Shown one piece after another: positions 29,363-42,800 of a stretch of DNA of 64,000 bases. Made by a program: the position numbers and the translations under genes. This DNA comes from Persicaria tinctoria. Taxonomy: Eukaryota; Streptophyta; Magnoliopsida; Caryophyllales; Polygonaceae. The DNA is taken from NCBI GenBank assembly GCA_037127255.1, contig JBANSL010000014.1, positions 69,485,646 through 69,549,645 of the forward strand, written 5' to 3'. The notes beneath the pieces are model-generated. The model saw nothing but the letters and a program-made list of their open reading frames with translations, was not told the DNA's origin and did no database searches. Positions within the stretch are counted from its first letter, which is position 1. Each line of letters starts with the position of its first letter.

Positions 29363-32300
29363 TGTAAAGGCTCAGATTTTTTTAAATCCTAAATTTTCGG
29401 AAAAGGGAAAATCAAAATGAATTTAAAAGCGGAGTTTAACGGAAAACTCGTTAATTCGGATTTTAGAACTCTTGAAGCGGATTTTCGACCTAAATAAAAA
29501 ATTGGAAAACTAACATGACAACCTTGATTTCCGGATTTCAAATTCTAATTGCGCAAAAGAGAGAGCGGGTTTCAGAATTTTATTTCGGGTATTTTCAATT
29601 TGAGATTTGGGACCACACTACATATTTTATCTCCTTCTCCTCGCTATTGATCCGAAATCTCAGCCTATTCTCCCCCTTTGACCAATGTTTTGTAAAAGAG
29701 CCAAAATAAGCTTAATTGAAACCCATTTTGACCACTGGTCTGTAGCTATCAACCCTCTCCCCATTTGAATTGCTTTTTGTTTCAACCCAAACACACACTC
29801 AACCTCACACAAAAAAGAAACATAGCTTTTCAGAAAAATAAAACCTATGCCTACCACTCTCTCCTGTACTCTGCAGTACCCATCGGCAGCAGTAAGGCAA
29901 CCCCAAATTCTCCTCCTGTCTTCAACCAAGCAACCCTCTTTGTTTTCAAACACAAACCGCAACAAGAACACCTCATCATCGTCTTCTTCCCCAAGCTTCA
30001 AGCTTTCCCCTCAAGCTCCGATCTTTCCCCTTCCCATGCGGCAACACACCTCTCCCTTCCATGGAGTTTCTGGAGCGGCGATTGGCGCCGAGGAGCTTCC
30101 TTGCACATTGCCGCCGACGACCCAGGAGCTCGGGGATCCTCCGAAGCCGGCCGAAGCCACCAATCCCTTCCCGACTGGGCAACGCCAACTCGAAGACAAG
30201 CCGAGCGAATTCGGCGAGTCGACGGAGCGGCCTTCCTCTCGGTAATCTCCTTTCACCTTTTCTAGTAAAAAACGCCGAAAATCCCCATCTTTACACCTCT
30301 TACCTTCTTACTAGGCCAAGAGATCCTTGATTCCGACTCCGGCGAGCCCCAATCGATCTCCGACGACGTGATTCGAGCATCTTTCCGGCGAGTTCGAAGA
30401 AACCTCGGTGAGCACTCCCTTTCTCTTCTTCCTTCTTGTCTATTTTGTGTCTATGGGTGTCGTGGGGTGGTCGGAGTCCATGATTGATGCCGGCCAAGCC
30501 CTTCCTTTCCCTTTCTCTCTCGCCGAGGTCGAAAGCACCGAGGAGCCCGTTTCCCTCTGTTGTTTTCGAACAGCCAGAGGAAGAAGGTGACCTTGCGGGC
30601 CCACTGTTCCACATGGGCTTCCACATCAGCTGGGGCCCATTCCCTCTTTTAAACCGAATGGAAGAAATGTATGGGATTGGAATGGCTCTTTAGGCCTATT
30701 TTGTTTTGGGTGGGATCCTTTTCAAATATAAATGTCTTGGGCTTTTTTTAAAAAAAAAAATAAATAGAGGTTTCGGTTATGGGTTTAGAGAAAAGGGTGG
30801 ATTTTCGAGTTTTGACAGATTAAGGCCGGTTTTGAGTAAATATAAAATGAAGGGGCGATTTATAATTTTCACAAAATAAGGGGAAGTCTTGGTAATTTAA
30901 AAATGTATGATTTTATTAAAGGTAAATGGTTGGAGTTTTAAAGGATTTAAAGATATTTTATGAAAATGTAGGGAAATGGTATTTGAAAAATTACATATTA
31001 TTATACTATGTGAGAATTAAGATATAAAACATTATTTTAAGATTAAAAATATGGTGATTTAAGAATATGAAATTATGAGACTTGAATTTTAGAAAAAAAA
31101 AAGAATTTGATGAACATTTTCCAAGGTCGGAATTTATAACTATTTAACTTTGGGATTTGAAATGGTTTTGGGAACTAATTGGGGAATTATGTGATCGATG
31201 ACTAACTAGCATGATGATATTATTGATTGACAATATCATGACTGGTGTGGACTAATGACATAATTGATTGACTAATGGCATGATGAAGTGTTAGACTTAT
31301 GTATAGTTCACTTATGGTTTTAAGATGTGATGATATGATGAACTCGAGATATATGAATATGCGAATTATGATTGTGGATATATGAATTCTACGAATATAT
31401 GAATGCGGCTGGATGGAATGATGAGAATGATGTGGACTTACGGAATGTGGCAATGAGATGAATGGTTGAACATGAGGGAGGGACGATTACGATATGGTTG
31501 TTATTCTCGTTGAATGATGTATGCTTTGAGTGATTGAATGATTAGACGTAGACTTATATATGTGTTCTGATATGTATCTAGGTGATAAATTGCGATTATG
31601 ATTGATGTATACCGGATCTTCTATTATGCTGTTCTGCATAGCCAAGTGAGTTCCTATATGAGCTCACTCAGATTCGAAAAGAGATCTCCCTGCTTGTAGC
31701 CATGTGCATACTAGGTGCTTGCATTCATAATAAAGCATGCCATGTAGTATCCTGCTAGGATTGCACTCATGATTGAGCATTCGTTTACTCATTGCTTTTG
31801 TAAACAGAACGGCCGTTATCTGTGAAGTAACTAGAGTCATTGCTAGGGTTATAGGACGACCTAGTCTCATCGGGTCCCGTCCTGAGTCAATCGAGTCATG
31901 AACTTCCTTATATTATGAGATGCCTGCGGGCTTTATTGTGGATACGGGTTGAGCATGCGTGCCACCCGATGATAATGGAATGCATTCACGAGCTGGCCAG
32001 TCTCCGCCCTATCGGAAGGGGTTGGAGGTAGGAGAGGGATATACCACTTGGTATTCGGTGCTAAGGCCTTATTATATTTATGCACATGATCTTAGGACCA
32101 TGCTAGTGTGTTAATATTCCGCCTTGCATCTAGAAGCATCTTTATTAGGACTAGCGTGTGTATATGTCTGCTTGTTTGGGATTATATTGCGTCGGGCTTC
32201 GATCTGACACTGCCCTGCATACATTTTTTTTAGGTTTGTTTTGCGGTATGATTATTCCTTGTTTCCGTGACGTGGGAACTCTCTTGGGCGATCTCAAAGA

Positions 32301-32631
32301 ATTGGTTTAACTTCACTAACATTGTATATTAAATTTCAATAAATACGCTTATTGATTTGGTTTTGACTCGGTTCTGCCGTGTCACCCTCTTGTATTACAT
32401 CTTGAATCTACTATTTGCATGACTGTTGGTTTTCCACGCTTAGGCTTATGGCAGGTAAAGGGGGCTTCCCCGGGGATTCCAACGACCCCTTCGAATTCTG
32501 GGTATGAAATCCCACTTTAAAATGTTAGGATAGAATTTCAAACCTTCAACCTGTACTCGGGGCGCAAGATCCTAACGAGGGGTTTCATCCCTCGAAACGT
32601 AACCCGGGAATCATAATCCCGGGCCGTTACA
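29363..32631 (+). repeat. 5' LTR of the LARD-like element
   Basis: 3,269 bp. It carries a 166-bp segment (about 30,240-30,405) absent from the 3' LTR. A GC-richer part at 29,840-30,600 contains open frames of 130-220 codons on several strands that reflect composition; they are repeated in the other LTR. Confidence 0.93.
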
Positions 32632-35600
32632 AAGATGGTATCAGAGCTCATGTTATGCAAACCGAGTATGATAGGTTGAAGTGGTTTTGAAAATAGCCCA
32701 AGGTTTTCTAATGGCTTTTCAAAATGTTTTAGAAAGGGCAAAATGAATTTAAAATGACTAACTCGAATGGACTAAATATGAACTTGACTAAATAAATCCG
32801 GTAATCAAACAAAGAGAAACGACGGGGTAGTAAAGGCGCTAGACCATCCTTAATGGATGTAGTTGGGAACGGGTAGGCAAAATACTAGCTTTCCTTTACA
32901 GATGGGGTTTGAAGACTCCAAGGTGCCCGAGGGTTGGAGTATCTTGGGTTAGGAGACCGTGAGGTATTTGCCCCCCGGTCAACCGTCTCTCGAAGGACGG
33001 AATAGATCGTCTCTGTGATTATATGTGTTATATCCAATTGGGCCCGAGGGCGATCCTCCTTGAAGGGGATCATATTAATATCGTTGATTGCTTCCATGTT
33101 GAGTGACATTGTGCTTAGGATAGATAACTAATCAGAATGTATTGACTTGAATCATGTATTGAATAACTGTGCAAACGAGATAGTGGGAGAATACCTCATT
33201 CTTATGTCATTGGAATTCTTGTTTTGTCGGAATAGCTCTTCCATAATTCAGACCCCTGATGATTTTGACTCCGTCAACCGTCCCACCAAAACATCTAGGC
33301 ATGTTAGCAAGGGTCGAGGAGCGTCCGCTCTTCCCGTTTTGAGTCCTGCTTGATATCCCACCATCTATGCTTCTATCGAGTCTCATACCCGAGGTTGGTG
33401 ATTTCTATGGGAAAATTCGGGTCGGTCAACTAGCTAATTCCGGAGTTTGTCGGATATGGGAAATTCATGAGTATGTTAGGAACGGTGATCAATGAAACAA
33501 TTTTGAGTTAGAAGTGATTTGTCTTATGGAGTTATCCTTCTCGATTCTTATACTGGTCAACCGTGTCTTCTTACCACGAGAGTCTAAACACAAGTTCTAC
33601 CCTCGCCTCTCGGGAAAAAGCGTGAATGTCCTTGTGTCCTACCGAGCGAGTCATACTAGTGTCACACGGGAAACGGGGTAATGAGTCGGTGATTGTCTTT
33701 GGAGAGTTCTGTCCGGTTATAATAGTAACACTTATTCTAATTGTATGACATAATGCATTGATATATCTCAGTATGACTTGTCTGATATCTTGCATGATTG
33801 CAATTGTGAATTAGTATATGTGTCGCATGTATGAATTTCCATGATTGTTGCTCTCCCTTGAATTAGGTCCATGATAGTGTGGTCAACCCTCGTTGAATGA
33901 TTAAAATATGAAATAAATTCTTAGCATTCTAAGTTAATCAAATTGAACCTCGTTGACTGTGTACATGCTTAATGAGTGTTTCTAGTACCATGCAAGACGT
34001 ATATCTTCTACTCATAGGCCCTCGCATGATTGTGTGCCATCTTGTCCTAGTATATGAACATGGTTGTATTTGATGTGGTAGTTACTATGCCTAAATGACT
34101 TAACCATATCCCCTGACACAATTATTAGAGTGCATCTTAACATGCTTACTTGGAACCCACCTTGTCTTGACATGCTTATATGTACACTTAAAGTGAGTAA
34201 TGAATCATACATGCGATATCCTATAATGCTCGTTATGTCATATATAGCTTATGCTGCATATGTCTATTGTCGGTTTGTGCATATATGATCTTAATAGGTC
34301 AAGCATGATTAGTGAATGAGACGATAGGTTGCTAGCATGTTACGCGTGCATGAAAAGTTGATTATATGAATATGTTATGAATGTATAGATCGATATCCCT
34401 TAAGATAGGTACATGCTAGTGTGGAATGATGTGATGATATTCATGAGTATTATGTGTTTGTGTGTCACAATTATAACCTAATAGAATACCCTAAGGACAT
34501 CGTTCTAATCCTCGTGTGGGGATTCTACCTTGATCTCGTCAACTCCAGTCCTGGTCTGTGTCTGAATCCTTAAGGAAGTTGTGTTATCTGCTTTTGTCTC
34601 TCCCCTATCTCCGTAACTTCTAACCCTTGTGATCTTTCGACGTACGCCGACACGAAAGGAAGAGCTGACGACCAAATGGCACCGGAGTGACGCAGCGAAA
34701 GAGTGATGGGCCCATGACCCATAGACCATAGGAAAAAAAAAGCGTCGCCAAAGGTATACAAAGGAGAAGCACATTTCGAAGATGGTAGCTATGGACGTGG
34801 CTCTCTTAGATGACTCGAGGAAGGGCGCTCTTCATTCTAACCATGGATTCTTTTATACAGATCGGAATTGATGTTGTGAAATAGGTCTAGAACTGACATG
34901 ATGGGATTAATGGTGAAGAATGTGCCAAACTAGTAGCGAATGATTGTCTGACTAACTTGTGCTTACGATGATGTGCCTTGATGCTTGAGTGTATTGACTT
35001 GCTGGTAAATAGGTTATGAGCTATATATATGGTGGTGTTTTCTTCTTGGGCATGAGTCGAGTGATTCCTTGGTGAGACTGGTTGGATGTCTAGTAGATTG
35101 AGGTCTTAGAGTTGGGTCATGGGTTGTGTGAGATGGGGTGCAGAAAAGATGCGTCAGCTTGGGTAGAGCCTAGTGAGTGGGGATAGTAGGAAATAGTGGT
35201 TGGTGAATAGAGTTGAGCTTCCAGGATTAGTCTTAGGTGGATAGTGGAATTGGTATGGTAAGATTCCGAGGGAGAGGTTTTCATTAGAGGCAGTGTAAGA
35301 TAATAGCGTCTGCGGGTAGTGTAGTTCTAGAGGTGGATGAGTGAGTTAAGAGTGGTTCGGAGGGATTCTTGAGGGGATGTGTTGATAGACGGGTTAGTAT
35401 ACCGGGAGAGAGTGTCTAGGTAGTCTTGGAGCAAATCGTGGGCGACATTGAGGATGATCGGTTAACGAATGTCTAAGGAATCGTAGAATTGGGACTAGGT
35501 TGTATATGCGGTGATTGGGAGCGATCTTGGTAAAGGCTGAGGTTGAGGAAACGCTAAGAAAAAGAAGTATGAGGTGGCTTGGGAAACTTGGATGAGGATG

Positions 35601-37628
35601 ATTTGGGGATTCTGTGGAAATGATGATCGGTAAAAGAGGGCTTTAGACAGTAAGGTGTTATGGTTAAGAAGTAGGAGCTTGAGGCATGCTAGGAGTGTGA
35701 AGAGATGAGGAATTGGAGTGGGACTACTCGAGGATTTCGAACGGCTAAGGTTTTGTAAGATTTGGAATAAGGAAATTTAATAATATGCTGAGACGATGAT
35801 CTAGAATAGGTCGGCTGAGGAGTCGTGGATGTTTAGGTTTCGTGATATTCGGAATGGGATAAGTAGGTAGAATCTGTGATCGGCCATTGAGGATAGACGC
35901 GGGTGATGAGGAACTCGGTTATTCGTGGTTATGAGTTAGTACTAGACGATTGTCTGTGTTAGGGTTGTCGAGAGTAGGCGGTTGAGTGGATTCTAGCAAG
36001 GTAGGATGCTTGTGTTGGTGATACCGAGGATAATGATGGGAGTGTCAGGTGTGAGCTAGTTATTATGAGTTGGGTTCTTAGAGGTGGATGATTAGTGAGA
36101 GTGGTTAGTGGTGCGAGAAGTATAATCAGGTTAGAAAGTGATTCGAGATGTCTCTTTGGGAGGTGATGGTCAGGCGGAGTCTTGAGAGCCTAAGAAGAGT
36201 CAGCGAGATTGTTGAGAAGTGTCTAGATCGACCGTGAGAGTGGCTCAGTTGAGGACTTGATGTTTCTCTGAAATGGTAAAGATGGGACTGGTTGGGAACC
36301 CCTAGGACGAGGGTGTGCTTTATAGAGAGTCTTGGTAGTCGGTGGAGTTGTTAACCTTGTCGGAATAAGGGAATTGTGCGATCGGGAACCCTGAGATATG
36401 GTTTTAGGTGGTCGAGTAGGATTTGAGGTCAGGATGTCGAAGTAGGTTGGTTCTTAGATGGCTTGATGGCATGGGAGTTGGTTGACCTAGGTGAGGTTAA
36501 TCTTGTCTTGAGAATTGTTGATGATGAGTGGCGATCGTGTTCTAATGTGGTTGGTAATTATAGGCATGTTTTCTCGAGGATGTAGCTTATGGTTATGCGA
36601 TACTTGGGACCGAGTGATGTTAAATTTCTATGTTATAGACGATGCTGAGTCTCTGATGTGTTTCATAGGCGATAGTGAATTGTTAGTGCTAACATAGCTA
36701 TCCCCTGAACTTGATGAAATGCTGGTGTGCATAAGTACTTGTCTGCCTCTGATGCGATGATGCTCGATAGTTAGCGTAAGTATGATGTGCTTATCTGATT
36801 GATATGATGTGCAACTTTTGTGATATGATGTGGGGAATCCTACTATGTACGATACTATGCTAGATCTGTTATGGTATGTGACTATCCTTGACATGAGTAC
36901 GATCTGTTATGAATGTGCGATACGATTACTATGTTGTACGATTGCTATGCTATACGATACCTTGAATTGAAATTGCTAGGATGCTAGAACCGAATTGATG
37001 AAATTTGATTCTGACTTGGAACCTAGGAAGAAAATATGGAATTAGCCTTATAGGTGGATGATTCCACCTTTTGAGATTTGAATTTTTTTTTGACTAACAT
37101 CGGACCTAAGGGATTTTGAATGGTGTTAAAAAAAAACTAAAAAACTAAAAAACTAAAAAAAAAAAAAAAAAAAACTAAAACTAAAACTAACTTGGATTTT
37201 GAGAAATCGAATGAAATTGAGAATTTCAATGATTTTGAGACTAATCCTTTTCAAACTAAGGACTCCTTTGAAACATTTTTTTTTACCCGAGCTTGCATTA
37301 TGACGTCCCACGAAGTGGATACAAGCATTTTATGGGGGCCCTTATAGACTGCTTGCTAAGACCTAGTGGAGATGTTATGATGCTTTGAGTTATGATATAA
37401 CCGAGAAGTCGGGGTAAGGATGTGGTAAGGGCCCATATCACACTCTCGCTACGAACTATCGGAGATATTACGATCATGACGACGATACCGTGAGGATCTC
37501 ATAGGGGCACTTATGAGGCACTTACAAGATCAATGGAATGGTCCTTGGACTCACCTACTTCCAGCTTCATCCCCTACCTTATTTTGGTTTTAGTCTCGAG
37601 GACGAGACTAATTTTTAGAGGTGGATGA
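32632..37628 (+). other. Non-coding interior of the LARD-like element
   Basis: The primer-binding site TGGTATCAGAGC is at 32636-32647. The remaining 5 kb is strikingly G/T/A-rich on the plus strand, with no open frame above about 90 codons and no motif of gag, protease, RT or integrase. An A-rich tract lies at 37,122-37,190. Close to the 3' end (37,590-37,628) sits the ctcgaggacgag palindrome and a purine tract agaggtggatga. Confidence 0.85.
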
Positions 37629-40600
37629 TGTAAAGGCTCAGATTTTTTAAATCCTAAATTTTCGGAAAAGGGAAAATCAAAATGAATTTAAAAGCGGAGT
37701 TTAACGGAAAACTCGTTAATTCGGATTTTAGAACTCTTGAAGCGGATTTTCGACCTAAATAAAAAATTGAAAAACTAACATGACAACCTTGATTTCCGGA
37801 TTTCAAATTCTAATTGCGCAAAAGAGAGAGCGGGTTTCAGAATTTTATTTCGGGTATTTTCAATTTGAGATTTGGGACCACACTACATATTTTATCTCCT
37901 TCTCCTCGCTATTGATCCGAAATCTCAGCCTATTCTCCCCCTTTGACCAATGTTTTGTAAAAGAGCCAAAATAAGCTTAATTGAAACCCATTTTGACCAC
38001 TGGTCTGTAACTATCAACCCTCTCCCCATTTGAATTGCTTCTTGTTTCAACCTAAACACACACTCAACCTCACACAAAAAAGAAACATAGCTTTTCAGAA
38101 AAATAAAACCTATGCCTACCACTCTCTCCTGTACTCTGCAGTACCCATCGGCAGCAGTAAGGCAACCCCAAATTCTCCTCCTGTCTTCAACCAAGCAACC
38201 CTCTTTGTTTTCAAACACAAACCGCAACAAGAACACCTCATCATCGTCTTCTTCCCCAAGCTTCAAGCTTTCCCCTCAAGCTCCGATCTTTCCCCTTCCC
38301 ATGCGGCAACACACCTCTCCCTTCCATGGAGTTTCTGGAGCGGCGATTGGCGCCGAGGAGCTTCCTTGCACATTGCCGCCGACGACCCAGGAGCTCGGGG
38401 ATCCTCCGAAGCCGGCCGAAGCCACCAATCCCTTCCCGACTGGGCAACGCCAACTCGAAGACAAGCCGAGCGAATTCGGCGAGTCGACGGAGCGGCCTTC
38501 CTCTCGGTGAGCACTCCCTTTCTCTTCTTCCTTCTTGTCTATTTTGTGTCTATAGGTGTCGTGGGGTGGTCAGAGTCCATGATTGATGTTGGCCAAGCCC
38601 TTCCTTTCCCTTTCTCTCTCGCCGAGGTCGAAAGCACCGAGGAGCCCGTTTCCCTCTGTTGTTTTCGAACAGCCAGAGGAAGAAGGTGACCTTGCGGGCC
38701 CACTGTTCCACATGGGCTTCCACATCAGCTGGGGCCCATTCCCTCTTTTAATCCGAATGGAAGAAATGTATGGGATTGGAATGACTCTTTAGGCCTATTT
38801 TGTTTTGGGTGGGATCCTTTTCAAATATAAATGTCTTGGGCTTTTTTTTTTTTAAAAAAAAATAGAGGTTTCGGTTGGGGGTTTAGAGAAAAGGGTGGAT
38901 TTTCGAGTTTTGACAGATTAAGGCCGGTTTTGAGTAAATATAAAATGAAGGGGCGATTTATAATTTTCACAAAATAAGGGGCAGTTATGGTAATTTAAAA
39001 ATGTATGATTTTATTAAAGGTAAATGGTTGGAGTTTTAAAGGATTTAAAGATATTTTATGAAAATGTAGGAAAATGGTATTTGAAATATTACATATTATT
39101 ATACTATGTGAGAATTAAGATATAAAACATTATTTTAAGATTAAAAATATGGTGATTTAAGAATATGAAATTATGAGACTTGAATTTTAGAAAAAAAAAA
39201 AAGAATTTGATGAACATTTTCCAAGGTCGGAATTTATAACTATTTAACTTTGGGATTTGAAATGGTTTTGGGAACTAATTGGGGAATTATGTGATCGATG
39301 ACTAACTAGCATGATGATATTATTGATTGACAATATCATGACTGGTGTGGACTAATGACATAATTGATTGACTAATGGCATGATGAAGTGTTAGACTTAT
39401 GTATAGTTCACTTATGGTTTTAAGATGTGATGATATGATGAACTCGAGATATATGAATATGCGAATTATGATTGTGGATATATGAATTCTACGAATATAT
39501 GAATGCGGCTGGATGGAATGATGAGAATGATGTGGACTTACGGAATGTGGCAATGAGATGAATGGTTGAACATGAGGGAGGGACGATTACGATATGGTTG
39601 TTATTCTCGTTGAATGATGTATGCTTTGAGTGATTGAATGATTAGACGTAGACTTATATATGTGTTCTGATATGTATCTAGGTGATAAATTGCGATTATG
39701 ATTGATGTATACCGGATCTTCTATTATGCTGTTCTGCATAGCCAAGTGAGTTCCTATATGAGCTCACTCAGATTCGAAAAGAGATCTCCCTGCTTGTAGC
39801 CATGTGCATACTAGGTGCTTGCATTCATAATAAAGCATGCCATGTAGTATCCTGCTAGGATTGCACTCATGATTGAGCATTCGTTTACTCATTGCTTTTG
39901 TAAACAGAACGGCTGTTATCAGTGAAGTAACTAGAGTCATTGCTAGGGTTATAGGACGACCTAGTCTCATCGGGTCCCGTCCTGAGTCAATCGAGTCATG
40001 AACTTCCTTATATTATGAGATGCCTGCGGGCTTTATTGTGGATACGGGTTGAGCATGCGTGCCACCCGATGATAATGGAATGCATTCACGAGCTGGCCAG
40101 TCTCCGCCCTATCGGAAGGGGGTGGAGGTATGAGAGGGATATACCACTTGGTATTCGGTGCTAAGGCCTTATTATATTTATGCACATGATCTTAGGACCA
40201 TGCTAGTGTGTTAATATTCCGCCTTGCATCTAGAAGCATCTTTATTAGGACTAGCGTGTGTATATGTCTGCTTGTTTGGGATTATATTGCATAGGGCTTC
40301 GATCTGACACCGCCCCGCATACCTTTTTTTTAGGTTTGTTTTGCGGTATGATTATTCCTTGTTTCCGTGACGTGGGAACTCTCTTGGGCGATCTCAAAGA
40401 ATTGGTTTAACTCCACTAACATTGTATATTAAATTTCAATAAATACGCTTATTGATTTGGTTTTGACTCGGCTCTGCCGTGTCACCCTCTTGTATTACAT
40501 CTTGAATCTACTATTTGCATGACTGTTGGTTTTCCACGCTTAGGTTTATGACAGGTACAGGGGGCTTCCTCGGGGATTCCAACGACCCCTTCGAATTTTG

Positions 40601-40731
40601 GGTATGAAATCCCACTTTAAAATGTTAGGATAGAATTTCAAACCTTCAACCTGTACTCGGGGCGCAAGATCCTAACGAGGGGTTTCATCCCTCGAAACGT
40701 AACCCGGGAATCATAATCCCGGGCCGTTACA
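37629..40731 (+). repeat. 3' LTR of the LARD-like element
   Basis: 3,103 bp, almost identical to the 5' LTR apart from the 166-bp gap at about 38,505 and scattered single-base changes. Confidence 0.93.
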
Positions 40732-40736
40732 GAGGC

Positions 40737-40993
40737 ATGGGGTCTTTATCTTGTTCTATATAGATCGACTCAGTCCTTATCAGATCGTGTCTTTCAAATT
40801 CTTGTTCTTGAATTTCGAGTGTTGCATCATCTTTATCGAGTCTTGGTTTGTTCTTGTCGATCTTGATTGCTTCTTGATCGAATTCTTGGTCTTTCTTTGA
40901 TGCGTTCTTGAGTCTTTATTATTCTTGCTTCCGTTTCTTTAGTTTCTTACTTGTTGTCGAAGATCGGACCATCTCACGGCTAACCCCATATCA
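40737..40993 (+). repeat. 3' LTR of the gag-only gypsy element, second part
   Basis: Continues the LTR cut at 29362 (atggggtctttatcttgttc... to catatca). It corresponds to 25,038-25,297 in the 5' LTR. Confidence 0.92.
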
Positions 40994-41770
40994 ACCTGGC
41001 AAATCAAACACCAAGCACACAACCCCTACATCACTGACCCAAACCGATGTACAGAACACCACAAACCTAACCTTATTAAAATACCAAAATTTGAGGGGAA
41101 CTCGGGCTTTAACCCTAGAAAACCAAACCACCCCCTTTAAAAGAGAAACTGTCATAGAACACGGTAGAAAGTGATAAAAATTTAAGAGAGTCATCAGAAA
41201 AAAATCAATAAGAACACAGATGTCAAAAACAAAGTTAAATTGAGATAGGAATAGGCAAGAACGGACTGGATGTAAATATATCGAATTCAAATCAACATTT
41301 GAACAGGCGGCGATCAGCCGAACAAAATCAATAATAGAATTTAAGCCTTGTGAATTATACATCTCCATCTGATCAAACAACAGGTAGCTGATAGTCTTTG
41401 GATTCAAACATATGGAGATATTGTTTCCCTGGCTGTTAAGCCCCAATTTAAAACTGATACAATTACCTTTGAGAGTCCAACACCAGAAACTGCTATCCTC
41501 CGAAGAGGAAAAGCAGTAACCAAAGAAATCAGCGACCAGGAGAGTGAAAATCAGCGACCAGCAAAAGGAAAGAGATGAAGGAAAGAGAGGAAGGCGAGCC
41601 CAGGCGACGGAAGGCCGCACAGAGCTACCGAGAAAATTTGGGAGGAAGACTGTCGGCTAGGTTTAGATGGGAGTGTTTTTCCAGAGCAAGAGGAGAGTTT
41701 CCTTCCGGGAAAACAATTTTTGTTCATAGCCGCCGCCTCAAAACGCTCCCAAACATGTAACCCTCTAACC
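40994..41770 (-). mobile_element. LINE 1 5' region, distal part
   Basis: Beyond the target duplication the minus-strand LINE resumes. A 209-codon frame (41620-40991) ends at the insertion, and its KGVVWFSRVKARVPLKFWYF motif repeats one in the proximal part. The 5' end lies near 41,730-41,770, where GAGGCGGCGGCTA occurs twice (minus strand), a GC-rich start typical of plant LINE leaders. The element therefore spans 18.9-24.2 plus 41.0-41.8 kb. Confidence 0.6.
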
Positions 41771-41789
41771 TAGCCGCCGCCTCATCTCT

Positions 41790-42800
41790 TGTTCATCATC
41801 TTCTACACCATGGCCTCAAGCAATTGGTTCTCCAACCGCCACGTACTCCTCGGCCGCTCCCTAGACCACCGCTCCCAAAAAAAAACCCAAAAAAACCAAC
41901 TCCCAACAAACCGTTCAACCAACAATCGGCTTTTAGCCCTTCACCCGGCGCCGCCGCAGCCTCTGTTCTCGGATCCGGTAACTCACTTCTCCGGTTAGCC
42001 CATCCTTTATTCAATCTCTGTTCGGATTTTTTTTTTTTTTTTGAAGATTAGATCTTCCGCCGCCGCTGCTGATGCTCCTTTGTCCTCCGGTGGTCTTGTT
42101 TGGCCGCTCTCCGCCGCCCCGACTTTCATCGTTCGATGCCTTCAAAGTTCTTCCTCGGCCGCTGCTCTGGCTATGGTGGTTCCTCGTGGCATTGGGATGT
42201 CGGTCCCCCAGACCACCCGGCAGCCCACTCCTCCCCATCCTCCAACGCCCCCTCCTCATAACTGCTCCATCGCCACCTCTGCCTATCCCTCCTCTCCGAC
42301 TTCCACCTCACTGTAAGCGCAGTCACCATGACAGATTTTCTGTTCAAAAGCTCTCGCGCAGGCCTCAGTTTGCCATCCAGGGTAACCCCTCCGCCAACAC
42401 CAGATTCCACCGCTCTCTTATCTATAAACAGATTTGATAACCCAAATCTGTTTATACCCAAATCGAATACCCAAATCTGATAAACCCACCAAAAATTGGA
42501 AAACCCACGAATCCGATAAACCCAATTTAGCCAGGCGCTTTGATCTACGATCTTGGGTCTAGATCCGACAGTATCACCACCTAAAGTGATCTCAACAGCA
42601 GTACAGATATCAAGAATCAAGACAAGATCTCAAGACATCAGGGTTGTAATTTTCTAGTTGTTTTAGTTTTTTATGTTGTTGTTTTTTATTTTTTTTATTT
42701 TCGTTTGTTCGTCGACCCTTTGCGTAGGGTCTAACAATTTATCTTTGGATGACTTCATGATCGCTTGTCGATCCACTTCTTGTCCGCGGTAAAAAAAATG
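41790..42800 (+). mobile_element. Internally deleted LINE-like element or gene fragment with LINE-type 3' end
   Basis: It begins with a short frame (ATG near 41,810, MASSNWFSNRHVLLG) followed by a possible intron (donor CCG|GTAACT near 41,980; T-rich tract and acceptor gattag at 42,050) and a GC-rich Ser/Pro/Ala-rich exon to about 42,340. The stretch 42,700-42,798 (gttcgtcgaccctttgcgtagggtctaaca... then eight As at 42791-42798) looks like the 3' end of a plant L1. No RT lies between. It may be a deleted LINE copy or host exons joined to a LINE tail. Confidence 0.35.
42423..42456. repeat. Perfect hairpin, 14-bp arms and 6-nt loop
   Basis: tataaacagatttg (42423-42436), ataacc, caaatctgtttata (42443-42456). 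The caaatct motif recurs just downstream (42,470). Confidence 0.9.

Larger units (their letters stand above)
29363..40731 (+). mobile_element. LARD-like non-coding LTR retrotransposon, 11.4 kb
   Basis: Two LTRs of 3.27 and 3.10 kb (TGTAAAGGC...GTTACA) flank a 5.0-kb interior with no recognisable gag or pol. A primer site TGGTATCAGAGC follows the 5' LTR, and the 3' LTR is preceded by ctcgaggacgagactaattttt, the kind of sequence found at the pol end of Del/Tekay chromoviruses. The target duplication is GAGGC (29358-29362 and 40732-40736). Very long LTRs around a non-coding core define large retrotransposon derivatives (LARDs). The LTRs differ by few substitutions, so the insertion is young. Confidence 0.9.
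24231..40993 (+). mobile_element. Gag-only Ty3/gypsy element, interrupted by a nested element
   Basis: The element begins TGATGCGGG and ends GTATCA/ATATCA, has direct LTRs (24231-25297; 28532-29362 plus 40737-40993), a TGGCATCAGAGC primer site, a decayed gag, a vestige of protease, a purine tract (aagaaagggaga) before the 3' LTR, and a 5-bp target duplication. Integrase, RT and RNase H are missing, so it depends on another element. Without the 11.4-kb insertion it would be about 5.4 kb. It sits inside LINE 1. Confidence 0.92.

Noticed and set aside
29840..30600. Open frames of 130-220 codons on both strands in the LARD LTRs, repeated at 38,100-38,700
   Set aside because: They overlap in several frames, are Ser/Pro/Arg-rich, match no family and lie wholly inside LTRs; GC composition explains them.
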